A stretch of 64,000 nucleotides of DNA, taken from Variovorax sp. 770b2 (GTDB lineage Bacteria; Pseudomonadota; Gammaproteobacteria; Burkholderiales; Burkholderiaceae_C). Shown here one piece after another: positions 27,173-35,464 of this stretch. Each line of letters begins with the position of its first letter. Position 1 is the stretch's first letter. Below the pieces are notes generated by a model. That model was given only the letters and a program-made list of their open reading frames with translations. It was not told the origin of the DNA and did no database searches. A program made the position numbers and the translations under genes. Where the stretch lies: assembly GCF_900115685.1 (NCBI RefSeq), contig NZ_FOXJ01000006.1, positions 124,001-188,000 on the forward strand, given 5' to 3'.

Positions 27173-27661
27173 ATGAAGATCAAGAGTCAGGCGGACTTCT
27201 TTTCAGGGGTCATGTTCACCACCGTGGGGGGCGCCTTCGCGATAGGCGCCACCACCTACACCGTCGGCAACGGCGCGCGCATGGGCCCCGGTTACTTCCC
27301 GCTCATGCTGGGCATCCTGCTGGCCATCCTGGGGGTGGTCATCATGTTCCAGGCCATGGTGGTGGAGACCACCGACGGCGACAAGATCGGCAAATGGGCC
27401 TGGAGGCCGCTGGCCTTCGTGCTCGGCGCCAACCTCGCGTTCGGCATCCTCCTCGGGGGCCTGCCGAGCATCGGCCTGCCGGCGATGGGGATGATCATCG
27501 CGATCTACGCGCTCACGATCATCTCCAGCCTGGCAGGCACGCAGTTCAAGCTGCGCGACGTGCTGGTGCTCTCCACCATCCTGGCGGCCGGCAGCTATGT
27601 GGCCTTCATCTGGGCGCTCAAGCTCCAGATCCAGGTCTGGCCCACTTTCATCTCGGGCTGA
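27173..27661 (+). CDS. tctB: Tripartite tricarboxylate transporter, small membrane subunit
   Basis: 162 residues with four hydrophobic segments, as in TctB. The start at 27173 gives MKIKSQADFFSGVMF, with an N-terminal first helix and the typical RMGPGYFPLMLGILLAILG. TctB is the small subunit of the secondary carboxylate importer in the inner membrane. It is 12 bases upstream of tctA. No receptor gene stands beside it. The 180 bases before it, after the RRM terminator, probably contain its promoter. Confidence 0.92.
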   Translation: MKIKSQADFFSGVMFTTVGGAFAIGATTYTVGNGARMGPGYFPLMLGILLAILGVVIMFQAMVVETTDGDKIGKWAWRPLAFVLGANLAFGILLGGLPSIGLPAMGMIIAIYALTIISSLAGTQFKLRDVLVLSTILAAGSYVAFIWALKLQIQVWPTFISG

Positions 27662-27673
27662 GGAGCACGCACC

Positions 27674-29185
27674 ATGGACCTGATCCACAACCTTTCCATC
27701 GGTTTCGGCGTTGCCTTTACCTTCACCAATCTGTTGTATTGCCTCCTGGGCTGCATCCTGGGCACGCTGATCGGCGTGCTGCCGGGCATCGGCCCGGTCG
27801 CGACCATCGCGATGCTGCTGCCCGCCACCTATGCGCTGCCGCCCGTGTCGGCGCTGATCATGCTGGCCGGTATCTATTACGGCGCGCAGTACGGCGGCTC
27901 GACCACCGCCATCCTGGTGAACCTGCCCGGGGAGTCGTCCTCGGTGGTCACCTGCATCGACGGCTACCAGATGGCAAGGCAGGGCCGCGCAGGCCCAGCG
28001 CTCGCGGCTGCGGGCCTGGGCTCGTTCTTCGCGGGCTGCGTCGGCACGCTGATCCTGGCCGCCTTCGCGCCGCCGCTGACCGAATTGGCCTTCAAGTTCG
28101 GCCCGGCCGAGTACTTCTCGCTGATGACCCTGGGCTTGATCGGCGCCGTGGTGCTGGCTTCGGGATCGCTCCTGAAGGCGGTGGCGATGATCGTGCTGGG
28201 CCTGCTGCTGGGCATCGTGGGCACCGACGTCAATTCGGGCGTCGCGCGCTTCAGCTTCGACATCCCCGAGCTCACCGATGGCATCGGCTTCGTGGTGATC
28301 GCCATGGGCGTGTTCGGCTACGGCGAAATCATCGGCAACCTCTCGCAGCCCGACGACGAGCGCGAAGTGTTCACGCACAAGGTCAAGGGCCTGTGGCCCA
28401 CGAAGGACGACTTCAAGCGCATGACGCCCGCGGTGCTGCGCGGCACGGCGCTCGGCTCTGCCCTGGGCATCCTGCCCGGTGGCGGCGCGCTGCTGGCGGC
28501 CTTCGCGGCCTATGCGCTGGAGAAGAAGATCAAGATGCGCCCCGGCGAAGTGCCCTTCGGCAAGGGCAACATCCGCGGCGTGGCATCGCCGGAGTCGGCC
28601 AACAACGCCGGCGCGCAGACCTCCTTCATCCCGCTCCTGACGCTGGGCATCCCGCCCAACGCCGTGATGGCGCTGATGGTGGGCGCGATGACCATCCACA
28701 ACATCCAGCCCGGCCCGCAGGTGATGACCAGCAACCCCGAGCTCTTCTGGGGCCTGATCGCCTCGATGTGGATCGGCAACGCGATGCTGATCATCCTGAA
28801 CCTGCCGCTGATCGGCATGTGGATCAAGCTCCTGACGGTGCCCTACAAGTTCCTGTTCCCCGCCATCGTGCTGTTCTGCGCGATCGGGGTGTACTCGACC
28901 AACAACAACACCTTCGACGTGTGGATGGTGGCGATCTTCGGCTTCATCGGGTACCTGTTCCTCAAGCTCAAGACCGAGCCGGCCCCGCTGCTGCTGGGCT
29001 TCATCCTCGGGCCGATGATGGAAGAGAACCTCCGGCGCGCGCTGCTGCTGTCGCGCGGCGCTTGGAGCGTGTTCGTCACGCGGCCGCTGTCGGCCGGGCT
29101 GCTGGTGGCTGCGGCGGCGCTCTTGTGCATCGTGCTGCTGCCGTCGATCAAGGCCAAGCGCGAAGAGGCCTTCGTCGAAGAGTAA
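27674..29185 (+). CDS. tctA: Tripartite tricarboxylate transporter, large membrane subunit
   Basis: 503 residues, about twelve membrane segments. Family signatures are clear: GTLIGVLPGIGPVATIAMLL near the N-terminus, YYGAQYGGSTTAILVNLPGE, and TLGIPPNAVMALMVGAM in the second half. TctA forms the ion-coupled channel for tricarboxylates or similar ligands delivered by a Bug receptor. An intrinsic terminator follows 21 bases after the stop. The receptors at 20252 and 60760 are candidates to feed it, but nothing in the sequence proves this. Confidence 0.95.
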   Translation: MDLIHNLSIGFGVAFTFTNLLYCLLGCILGTLIGVLPGIGPVATIAMLLPATYALPPVSALIMLAGIYYGAQYGGSTTAILVNLPGESSSVVTCIDGYQMARQGRAGPALAAAGLGSFFAGCVGTLILAAFAPPLTELAFKFGPAEYFSLMTLGLIGAVVLASGSLLKAVAMIVLGLLLGIVGTDVNSGVARFSFDIPELTDGIGFVVIAMGVFGYGEIIGNLSQPDDEREVFTHKVKGLWPTKDDFKRMTPAVLRGTALGSALGILPGGGALLAAFAAYALEKKIKMRPGEVPFGKGNIRGVASPESANNAGAQTSFIPLLTLGIPPNAVMALMVGAMTIHNIQPGPQVMTSNPELFWGLIASMWIGNAMLIILNLPLIGMWIKLLTVPYKFLFPAIVLFCAIGVYSTNNNTFDVWMVAIFGFIGYLFLKLKTEPAPLLLGFILGPMMEENLRRALLLSRGAWSVFVTRPLSAGLLVAAAALLCIVLLPSIKAKREEAFVEE

Positions 29186-29206
29186 GCCCGGCCCCGGCGC
29201 TCCCGG

Positions 29207-29240
29207 AACAAGCCCCTGCACGAAAGCGCAGGGGCTTGTT
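29207..29240 (+). terminator. Strong hairpin after tctA
   Basis: 13-base arms AACAAGCCCCTGC (29207-29219) and GCAGGGGCTTGTT (29228-29240) are perfectly complementary with an 8-base loop. T-rich flanks on both strands make it a likely bidirectional terminator. Confidence 0.85.
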
Positions 29241-29405
29241 CATTTCAGCAACGCCGCGGCGATGGGCGCGCCCCATATCGACGCACTCTTGTTGGTGCCC
29301 GGCAGCGCCGCTGGTGGTGCGCCCGGAAAGACGGCAAACGGCCCCGGCACCAGGATCGAGCCGCCTGCGCGACGATCGAATCGACAAATTCCGCGAGCGG
29401 CGAGC
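29240..29405 (-). pseudogene. Degraded fragment of a TauE/SafE-type permease gene
   Basis: On the minus strand one frame reads GGSILVPGPFAVFPGAPPAA, then GTNKSASIWGAP, and ends at a stop at 29240. This looks like the first third of TauE/SafE (DUF81) sulfite/organosulfonate exporters. Just upstream the sense shifts to another frame that reads EFVDSIVA (about 29370-29392), the normal lead-in to the glycine-rich loop. So the gene is frameshifted, and it is cut off after about 50 residues by the tctA terminator. Only a remnant is present. Confidence 0.55.
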
Positions 29406-29548
29406 CGCCCATCGCCACCCGCATTCCACGGCGGGATTACCTCACCCAAGACGCTACTGAAAAGATAGCTTCAAAGGACCGCAGCACGCGGGCAACCCGG
29501 GGATTCGATTGGGTAAAAAAGATCTGCCGACGCCCGTCGCGCAGGCAT

Positions 29549-29576
29549 AAAAAAGGCGCCGACCAGCGGCGCCTTT
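29549..29576 (-). terminator. Minus-strand intrinsic terminator of an unidentified transcript
   Basis: Read on the minus strand, AAAGGCGCC-7-GGCGCC is followed by six T. On the plus strand the T-run is only three, so the terminator serves leftward transcription. Yet no protein gene ends here; a second hairpin (GGCATC-7-GATGCC) lies just before it at about 29590-29610. Confidence 0.65.
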
Positions 29577-29700
29577 CAAGTTCAAGCTGGCATCTCGTGC
29601 GGATGCCTTGAAGGATTTTTCTTTTTGAAGGGGAAGTTGTCTCCTCGGACCCTCGGCAGCACGAGCAGGGCCCGTTCGCGAGTGCGCAGACTTTATGTGC
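29577..29700 (-). ncRNA. Candidate small RNA upstream of the terminator at 29549-29576
   Basis: The stretch has no convincing reading frame but leads into a strong minus-strand terminator and contains at least one further hairpin. I compared it by eye with 6S RNA, 4.5S RNA, tmRNA and RNase P RNA and found none of their signatures. The 5' end is not defined. Expression data would be needed to accept it. Confidence 0.3.
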
Positions 29701-29717
29701 TGCACCGCACCAGTGCA
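29701..29717 (+). promoter_or_regulatory. NtrC-type enhancer site for the ammonium transporter
   Basis: TGCACC-GCACC-AGTGCA matches the NtrC palindrome TGCACC-N5-GGTGCA with one difference. It lies about 100-115 bases before the start point expected from the sigma-54 promoter at 29791. Confidence 0.6.
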
Positions 29718-29790
29718 TTGGGAATTACCCGCTTTGCCTTACTACGGACAGCCGATTCGCAAACCAAAGTGTTTCTGGTAGTTAACGATG

Positions 29791-29806
29791 TGGCACGACT
29801 CGTGCA
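29791..29806 (+). promoter_or_regulatory. Sigma-54 promoter of the ammonium transporter gene
   Basis: TGGCACG-ACTC-GTGCA fits the -24/-12 consensus TGGCACG-N4-TTGCA with one difference; GG and GC are 12 bases apart as required. Transcription would start near 29817, 29 bases before the ATG. Confidence 0.8.
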
Positions 29807-29845
29807 CGTAGCGCCACATCCGACAACTCGAAGAAGCGCACTGCC

Positions 29846-31081
29846 ATGGCCTTGGTCCCGCAAGCCTCCATCAACGCGGCCGACACCGCCTGGATGATGA
29901 CGTCGACCGCGCTGGTGCTGCTCATGACGCTGCCCGGCATCGCGCTCTTCTATGCCGGCATGGTGCGGCGCAAGAACGTGCTGGCCACCATGGCGGCCGT
30001 CGTGGCGATCGCCGCGGCGGTCTCGCTCACCTGGTTCGCGCTGGGCTATTCGCTGGCCTTCACCGCCGGCTGGCCCTGGCTCGGGGGCACCGGGCGCTTC
30101 TGGTTCTCGGGCTTCGAGTACCTGAAGGAGGCCGGGCAGGTCGCGGTGAGCCACGTCGCGCCGAACGTGCCCGAATCGGTCTACGCGATGTTCCAGCTCA
30201 CCTTCGCGATCATCACCACCGCGCTGGTGCTGGGCGCCTTCGTCGAGCGCATGCGCTTCTCGGCCGTGCTGTGGTTCGCGCTGCTGTGGAGCGTGCTGGT
30301 CTATGCGCCCATCGCGCACTGGGTGTGGGAGCCGGGCGGCTGGCTCGCGCAGATGGGGGCGCTCGACTTCGCGGGCGGCTCGGTGGTGCACGTCAACGCG
30401 GGCATCGCGGGGCTGGTGTGCGCCTATGCGCTCGGCCCGCGCAAGGGCTACGGGCGCGAGGCCTTCGAGCCCTACAGCCTGGCAATGACGATGATGGGCG
30501 CGGGCCTCCTGTGGGTGGGCTGGTTCGGCTTCAATGCGGGCTCTGCGGTAGCGGCCGATGGGCGCGCGGGCCTCGCGATGCTGGTCACGCACATCGCGGC
30601 GGCCGCCGGTGCGATGAGCTGGATGATCGGCGAGTGGATCGTGCGCCGCAGCCCCTCTTTGCTGGGGCTCTGCTCGGGCCTGGTGGCCGGGCTGGTGGCG
30701 ATCACGCCTGCTGCGGGTTTCGTCACGCCGCTCTCGGCGCTGGCCATCGGCGCCATCGCCGGCCTGGCCTGCTACTGGGGCGCCACGGGCCTGAAGCACA
30801 TGCTCGGCGCGGACGATTCGCTGGACGTGTTCGGCGTGCACGGCATCGGCGGCATCGTGGGCGCGCTGCTCACGGGCGTGTTCGCCGATGCACGCATCTC
30901 GGGCGCGACGGGCAATGTGCTGACGCAGGCCATCGCCGTGGGCAGCGTGGCGATCTACAGCGCGGCGGGAACGGCGATCGTGCTGTTCCTGGTGCACGTG
31001 CTGGTCGGATTGCGCGTCGATCCCGAAAGCGAACAGCTGGGCCTCGATCTTGCTCAGCATCGTGAACACCTGGGAGCCTGA
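29846..31081 (+). CDS. amtB: Ammonium transporter
   Basis: 411 residues with about eleven membrane segments and no cleavable signal. Family motifs: FYAGMVRRKNVLATM, the first pore His182 in GGSVVHVNAGIAGL and the second His332 in DVFGVHGIGGIVGALLTG. It conducts ammonium into the cytoplasm. The promoter region carries an NtrC site and a sigma-54 promoter, so it should be switched on in nitrogen shortage. Normally glnK, encoding the PII protein that blocks the channel, is beside amtB; here a small unrelated gene follows instead. Confidence 0.94.
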   Translation: MALVPQASINAADTAWMMTSTALVLLMTLPGIALFYAGMVRRKNVLATMAAVVAIAAAVSLTWFALGYSLAFTAGWPWLGGTGRFWFSGFEYLKEAGQVAVSHVAPNVPESVYAMFQLTFAIITTALVLGAFVERMRFSAVLWFALLWSVLVYAPIAHWVWEPGGWLAQMGALDFAGGSVVHVNAGIAGLVCAYALGPRKGYGREAFEPYSLAMTMMGAGLLWVGWFGFNAGSAVAADGRAGLAMLVTHIAAAAGAMSWMIGEWIVRRSPSLLGLCSGLVAGLVAITPAAGFVTPLSALAIGAIAGLACYWGATGLKHMLGADDSLDVFGVHGIGGIVGALLTGVFADARISGATGNVLTQAIAVGSVAIYSAAGTAIVLFLVHVLVGLRVDPESEQLGLDLAQHREHLGA

Positions 31082-31098
31082 CCACCGAGGGAGACGCC

Positions 31099-31401
31099 AT
31101 GCCATCCATGTCCGAAAGCGAACGCATCGCGCTTGCAGCCCGTCTTCACGTGGCTTTGCGGCGAAAGCACGGGCGCGTGACCGACACCGAATGGATGGCC
31201 ACCAATGCCGAGTACGCCGCGGAGATCGTGCGCATGACGCGCCTGCATGCCGCCGAGACCCAGGACGAGGAACTCGACCAGCTGGCGACGCGGCTCGAGC
31301 AGGCGATGGAGCCGCTGGCGCGCGCTGCGCGGCTGGCGGCGCGGCAACCCGACGGGACGCCGCCTTCGCCGCCGCCTCGCTACGTGGGTGGATTGCGCTG
31401 A
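31099..31401 (+). CDS. Hypothetical small protein, mostly helical
   Basis: 100 residues, not recognised. It begins MPSMSESERIALAARLHVAL, has a basic stretch RRKHGRVTDTEWMA, then a long charged helix (ETQDEELDQLATRLEQAM) likely to form a coiled coil, and a Pro-rich end. There is no signal or membrane segment. It starts 17 bases after amtB with a GAGGGAGA-type ribosome site (near 31086), so it is probably in the same nitrogen-controlled transcript. It does not resemble GlnK. A soluble partner or regulator is possible; function is unknown. Confidence 0.75.
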   Translation: MPSMSESERIALAARLHVALRRKHGRVTDTEWMATNAEYAAEIVRMTRLHAAETQDEELDQLATRLEQAMEPLARAARLAARQPDGTPPSPPPRYVGGLR

Positions 31402-31426
31402 CGCTTTGAGGTCGCGTTCAGGACGG

Positions 31427-31522
31427 GTGCGCAGGGCACCGGGTGCTCCCCTCCGCGAATGTCCTCCGGCCTGCGGCCTCCCCCTTGATTTCGCTGCGGG
31501 GAGCACCCGATGCCCTGCGCAC
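31427..31522 (-). repeat. Stem-loop repeat, family A, copy 2
   Basis: 25-base arms (31427-31451 and 31498-31522) are complementary with one difference and enclose a 46-base core (31452-31497) that is the inverted copy of the core at 2610-2655. Read on the minus strand, the difference is again a T-G wobble, 12 bases from the loop as in copy 1. Arm sequences are largely different from copy 1. It lies between two convergent genes. Confidence 0.85.
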
Positions 31523-31572
31523 TGGTGGGCGCTGCCAATGAGCGGCCGATAACGACCGCTCTGAGCAATGCT

Positions 31573-33246
31573 TCAGTTCGCCGCCAGCGCGGCCTTGCGG
31601 ATCGACTGCAGCGTGCTGGCCGGCGTGATCGCCTCGGGGTCCAGCAGGCAGTGCAGGATCGCCGGCTTGCCGCTGGCCCGTGCACGCGCGAGTGCGGGGC
31701 CGAACTCGTCCGTCGTGGTCACGCGCTCGCCGTGCCCGCCGAACACCTCGGCATAGCCGCGGAAGTCGGGGTTCTTCAACTGCGTGGCACTGATGCGGCC
31801 GGGGTAGTGCTTCTCCTGGTGCATGCGGATCGTGCCGTACATGCCGTTGTCGAGCAGCACCACGAGGATCGGCAGGCCGTACTGCACGGCGGTCGCGAAT
31901 TCCTGGCCATGCATCATGAAGTCGCCGTCGCCCGCGAACACGACCACCTCGCGCTCCGGCCACAGCCGCTTGGCGCCGACGCCGGCCGGCAGGCCGTAGC
32001 CCATCGATCCGCTGGTCGGCGCGAGCTGGCTCGCGAATGCGCGGAATGGCCAGAAGCGGTGCACCCAGGTCGCGAAGTTGCCCGCGCCGTTGCAGAAGAT
32101 GGTGTCGGCCGGCAGCACCTCGCGCAGGTGCTGCATGACCTCGCCCATCTGCAGCGGGCCGGGGATGCGGATGGGAGCCGGGTCGCTCCAGCGCAGGAAC
32201 TCTTCGTGCGCGGTCTGGGTCTCGGCCTGCCAGGCGGGCGGGGACGCCGGGCGCAGCGTGGACACTGCTTCGGCAAACGCCTGCGGCGTCGCGTGGATGC
32301 CCTGCGCCGGGCGATAGAGCTTGCCGAGCTCGTCGGCATCGGCGTGCACATGCACCAGCGCCTGCTTGGGCTGCGGGATCGCGAACAGCTCGTAGCCTTG
32401 CGACGGCACTTCCGACAAACGTCCGCCCACCAGCAGCACGAGGTCCGCATTGCGGATGCGCTCCAGCATGCGCGGGTTCGCGCCGAGCCCCAGGTCGCCC
32501 GCATAGCAGGGGTGCTCGGCGGACATCAGCATCTGGCGGCGGAACGAGCAGTACACGGGCAGCGAATACGCCTCGGCGAACTTTGCGAACTGCTGCGTCG
32601 CGGCTTCCGACCAGCGGCTGCCACCAAGAATGACCACGGGCCGCTGCGCTTGCGACAAACGCTGCTGCAGCTCTGCGAGTTGCGCCGCGCCTGGATGGGT
32701 TTCGGTCACTGCATACGGCAGCGCATCGGCCACCACGGCGGCTTCGGTCAGCATGTCTTCGGGCAGCGCGATCACCACCGGACCGGGCCGCCCCGAGGTC
32801 GCGACATGGAAAGCGCGCGACACCAGCTCGGGCACGCGCGCCGGGTCGTCGATCTGCACCACCCACTTGGCCATCGTGCCGAAGACCGCGCCGTAGTCCA
32901 GCTCCTGGAAGGCCTCGCGGCCCAGCGCATCGCGCGCGACCTGGCCGACGAACAGCAGGAGCGGCGTCGAGTCCTGGTGCGCGATGTGCACGCCCGCCGC
33001 CGCGTTGGTCGCGCCCGGACCGCGCGTGACGAAGCAGATGCCGGGCTTGCCCGTGAGCTTGCCCTGCGCCTCCGCCATCATCGTGGCGCCGCCCTCCTGC
33101 CGGCACACCGTCACGTCGATCGATGCATCGTGCAGCGCGTCGAGCACGGCCAGGAAGCTTTCGCCGGGCACGCAGAAGAGCTGCTTGACGCCGTGGGTGA
33201 TGAGCTGGTCGACCAGGATCTGGCCGCCGGTGCGGGAGGAAGTCAT
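31573..33246 (-). CDS. Thiamine diphosphate-dependent enzyme (acetolactate synthase/benzoylformate decarboxylase family)
   Basis: 557 residues. The PYR domain has FCVPGESFLAVLDAL and the catalytic Glu in VCRQEGGATMMAEAQGK; a middle domain follows; the PP domain has the ThDP motif GDGDFMMHGQEFATAVQYG followed by LLDNG. No signal peptide. Members cleave or join 2-keto acids. It is downstream of an aminotransferase (gap 25 bases), which would produce a 2-keto acid, so decarboxylation or carboligation of that acid is a reasonable guess. It is not the biosynthetic IlvB by context, as no small subunit is near. Confidence 0.9.
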   Translation of the reverse strand: MTSSRTGGQILVDQLITHGVKQLFCVPGESFLAVLDALHDASIDVTVCRQEGGATMMAEAQGKLTGKPGICFVTRGPGATNAAAGVHIAHQDSTPLLLFVGQVARDALGREAFQELDYGAVFGTMAKWVVQIDDPARVPELVSRAFHVATSGRPGPVVIALPEDMLTEAAVVADALPYAVTETHPGAAQLAELQQRLSQAQRPVVILGGSRWSEAATQQFAKFAEAYSLPVYCSFRRQMLMSAEHPCYAGDLGLGANPRMLERIRNADLVLLVGGRLSEVPSQGYELFAIPQPKQALVHVHADADELGKLYRPAQGIHATPQAFAEAVSTLRPASPPAWQAETQTAHEEFLRWSDPAPIRIPGPLQMGEVMQHLREVLPADTIFCNGAGNFATWVHRFWPFRAFASQLAPTSGSMGYGLPAGVGAKRLWPEREVVVFAGDGDFMMHGQEFATAVQYGLPILVVLLDNGMYGTIRMHQEKHYPGRISATQLKNPDFRGYAEVFGGHGERVTTTDEFGPALARARASGKPAILHCLLDPEAITPASTLQSIRKAALAAN

Positions 33247-33271
33247 GAGGGTTCCCGTGGAATGAAGATGT

Positions 33272-34489
33272 TCAGGAGAGCGCGGCGCAGGCGGCGGCGA
33301 TGCGCGCGCACGCCTCCTGGAGCTGCGCCATCGACGTCGCATACGAGATGCGGAAGTACGGTGCGAGCCCGAACACGCTGCCCGGCACCACCGCCACGTC
33401 GAAGTCCTGCAGCAGGTAGCGGCAGAAGTCGCTGTCGGTCTGCAGCAGCGCGCCGGCGGCAGTGCGCTTGCCGAGCACGCCGGCGCAGCTCGCGAATGTG
33501 TAGAAGGCACCCTCGGGCACGCGGCAATGCAGGCCCGGCGTGCGGTTGAGCGCGGCCACGACGAAGTCGCGGCGCTGTTGAAACGAAGCGCAGCGCTCGG
33601 CCACGATGCCCTGCGGTCCGGTGAGCGCCTCGATCGCGGCGGCCTGGCTCACCGACGACGGGCACGAGGTCGATTGGCTCTGCACCACGGCCATCGCGGC
33701 GATCAGCGCGCGCGGCCCCACGCCGTAGCCGACGCGCCAGCCGGTCATCGCATAGGCCTTGGACACACCGTTCACCGTGAGCGTGCGCGCGCGCAGCTGC
33801 GGCTCGACGGCCACCGGTGTCGCGAAGGCCAGGCCGTCGTAGAGGATGTGTTCGTAGATGTCGTCCGCCAGCACCCAGACGCCCGGGTGATCGAGCAGCA
33901 CGTCGGTGATCGGCTTGAGTTGCGCGGCGCTGTAGGCCGCGCCGCTCGGGTTCGACGGCGAGTTCAAAAAGAGCCAGCGCGTGCGCGGCGTGATGGCCGC
34001 TTGCAGCTGCGCCGCGGTCAGGCGAAAGCCGTTGTCCTCGCCGCACGCCACCGACACCGGCACGCCGCCGCAGATCTGCACGATGTCCGCATACGAAGTC
34101 CAGTACGGCGCGGGCAGGATCACTTCGTCGCCCGGATTCAGGCTCGCCATCAGCGCGTTGAAGATCACCTGCTTGGCGCCCGCGCTCACGCTGATTTCAT
34201 CGAGCGCGAAATCGAGCGCGTTGTCGCGCTTGAACTTCAGCTGCACCGCCGCCTTCATCGCCGGGCTGCCGTCGAGCACCGTGTAGCGCGTGTCGCCGCG
34301 CGCAATGGCCTGCGAGGCCGCATGCCGGATGTTCTCGGGCGTGTCGAAGTCGGGCTCGCCCGCGCCCAGCACGATCACCGGCCGGCCGGCGCGCTTGAGC
34401 GCCTGCGCATGGTCAGTGATGCGCAGGATCTCCGAGACGTTGAGGGCGCGCACACGTTGCGCCGGCGAGAACACGGCGGCGTCTGTCAC
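33272..34489 (-). CDS. Class I/II aminotransferase (PLP-dependent, aspartate aminotransferase-like)
   Basis: 405 residues from a GTG at 34489, which overlaps the stop of the upstream binding protein by four bases (GTGA). Motifs: VLGAGEPDFDTPENI, FLNSPSNPSGAAYS, LADDIYEHILY and the PLP lysine in VNGVSKAYAMTGWRVGY. PLP enzymes of this class move the amino group of an amino acid to a 2-keto acid in the cytoplasm. It sits between a binding protein and a ThDP enzyme, suggesting uptake, transamination and keto-acid processing of one amino acid. Confidence 0.93.
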   Translation of the reverse strand: MTDAAVFSPAQRVRALNVSEILRITDHAQALKRAGRPVIVLGAGEPDFDTPENIRHAASQAIARGDTRYTVLDGSPAMKAAVQLKFKRDNALDFALDEISVSAGAKQVIFNALMASLNPGDEVILPAPYWTSYADIVQICGGVPVSVACGEDNGFRLTAAQLQAAITPRTRWLFLNSPSNPSGAAYSAAQLKPITDVLLDHPGVWVLADDIYEHILYDGLAFATPVAVEPQLRARTLTVNGVSKAYAMTGWRVGYGVGPRALIAAMAVVQSQSTSCPSSVSQAAAIEALTGPQGIVAERCASFQQRRDFVVAALNRTPGLHCRVPEGAFYTFASCAGVLGKRTAAGALLQTDSDFCRYLLQDFDVAVVPGSVFGLAPYFRISYATSMAQLQEACARIAAACAALS

Positions 34490-35391
34490 TTCGCGTAGGC
34501 TTCCAATGGCTTGTCGTTGGGTTCGAGCAGGAGCTGCTTGAGCGCGGGGCTCATCGGCAGGTTGAGGCTGGTGTTCTTCGGCGGAATCGCGGCCACGAAC
34601 CACTTGGTGTAGATCTTCTCGAGCTCGCCGCTCTTCATGAGCTTGCGCAGCGACTCGTCCACCGCGGTCTTGAAGGCCGGGTCGTCCTTGCGGAACAGGA
34701 GCGCGATCGGCTCCGAGCCCAGCGCATCGCCCACGATGCGGTAGGCCGCCGGGTTCTTGGAGTTCGCGATGATGCCGGCGAGCAGGTTGTCGTCGAGCAC
34801 GAAGGCATCGGCGCGGCCCGACTCCATGAGGAGGAAGCTCTCCAGGTGGTCCTTGCCGAGCATCGTGTTGTACGAGACGTTCTGCGCGCGCTCGCGCTTG
34901 CGCAAGAGTTGCACGGCGGTGGTGCCGGTCGATGCCGACACGTTGCGGCCCGCGAGCTGGTCCAGCGTGGCGATGCCCGAATCGACCTTGGTCGCCATGC
35001 GCACTTCGCTCACATACGTGGTGAGCGCGAAGGCCACCTGCTGCTGGCGCGCGGTGTTGTTGGTGGTGGGGCCGCAGCCGATGTCCAGCGTGCCGTTCTG
35101 CACCAGCGGGATGGTGTTCTGCGCGGTCACCGCCATGTATTCGAGCTTGGCGTTGGGCGTGATGTCCTTGAGCACGCGCTCGCAGAGTTCGACGTGGTAG
35201 CCCACGTACTTCTCGCCCGCGCCCAGCATGTAGGCCATGGGCGGCGAGGCTTCGCGCACGCCGAGCACGACCTTGCCGCTCGTCTTGATCTTGTCGAGCG
35301 TGCCGCCCGCGGGGGCCTGCTGCGCGGTGGCGCTGCCGAATGCGAGCGCGAGCAGCGCTGCGGTGGCGAGGGTCTTCAGTTGCTTTTTCAT
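34486..35391 (-). CDS. ABC transporter amino-acid-binding protein (GltI-like)
   Basis: 301 residues. The Sec signal is MKKQLKTLATAALLALAFGS with cleavage near ATAQ. The mature part has VVLGVREASPPMAYM, YVGYHVELCERVLKDI and DIGCGPTTNNTARQQQVAFA, typical of family-3 binding proteins for Glu/Asp-like amino acids. No permease or ATPase gene is beside it. It is translationally coupled to the aminotransferase, so its ligand is probably that enzyme's substrate. Confidence 0.92.
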   Translation of the reverse strand: MKKQLKTLATAALLALAFGSATAQQAPAGGTLDKIKTSGKVVLGVREASPPMAYMLGAGEKYVGYHVELCERVLKDITPNAKLEYMAVTAQNTIPLVQNGTLDIGCGPTTNNTARQQQVAFALTTYVSEVRMATKVDSGIATLDQLAGRNVSASTGTTAVQLLRKRERAQNVSYNTMLGKDHLESFLLMESGRADAFVLDDNLLAGIIANSKNPAAYRIVGDALGSEPIALLFRKDDPAFKTAVDESLRKLMKSGELEKIYTKWFVAAIPPKNTSLNLPMSPALKQLLLEPNDKPLEAYAK

Positions 35392-35464
35392 CTTCTCTGT
35401 CTCCTGGTAGTTTTTCTTTGAAAGGGCGCGGCACGCCCTGCCGGCGCGGCATGATTTTTCGTGG

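Noticed and set aside
29577..29700. 6S RNA, 4.5S RNA, tmRNA or RNase P RNA
   Set aside because: None of their conserved cores is visible on either strand; only a generic sRNA candidate is kept.
29437..29718. Minus-strand protein gene of about 93 codons
   Set aside because: It runs through a strong terminator hairpin, has an odd Cys/Arg-rich composition and no ribosome site.
31573..33246. Biosynthetic acetolactate synthase (ilvB)
   Set aside because: There is no ilvN or ilvC nearby, and the operon partners are catabolic.
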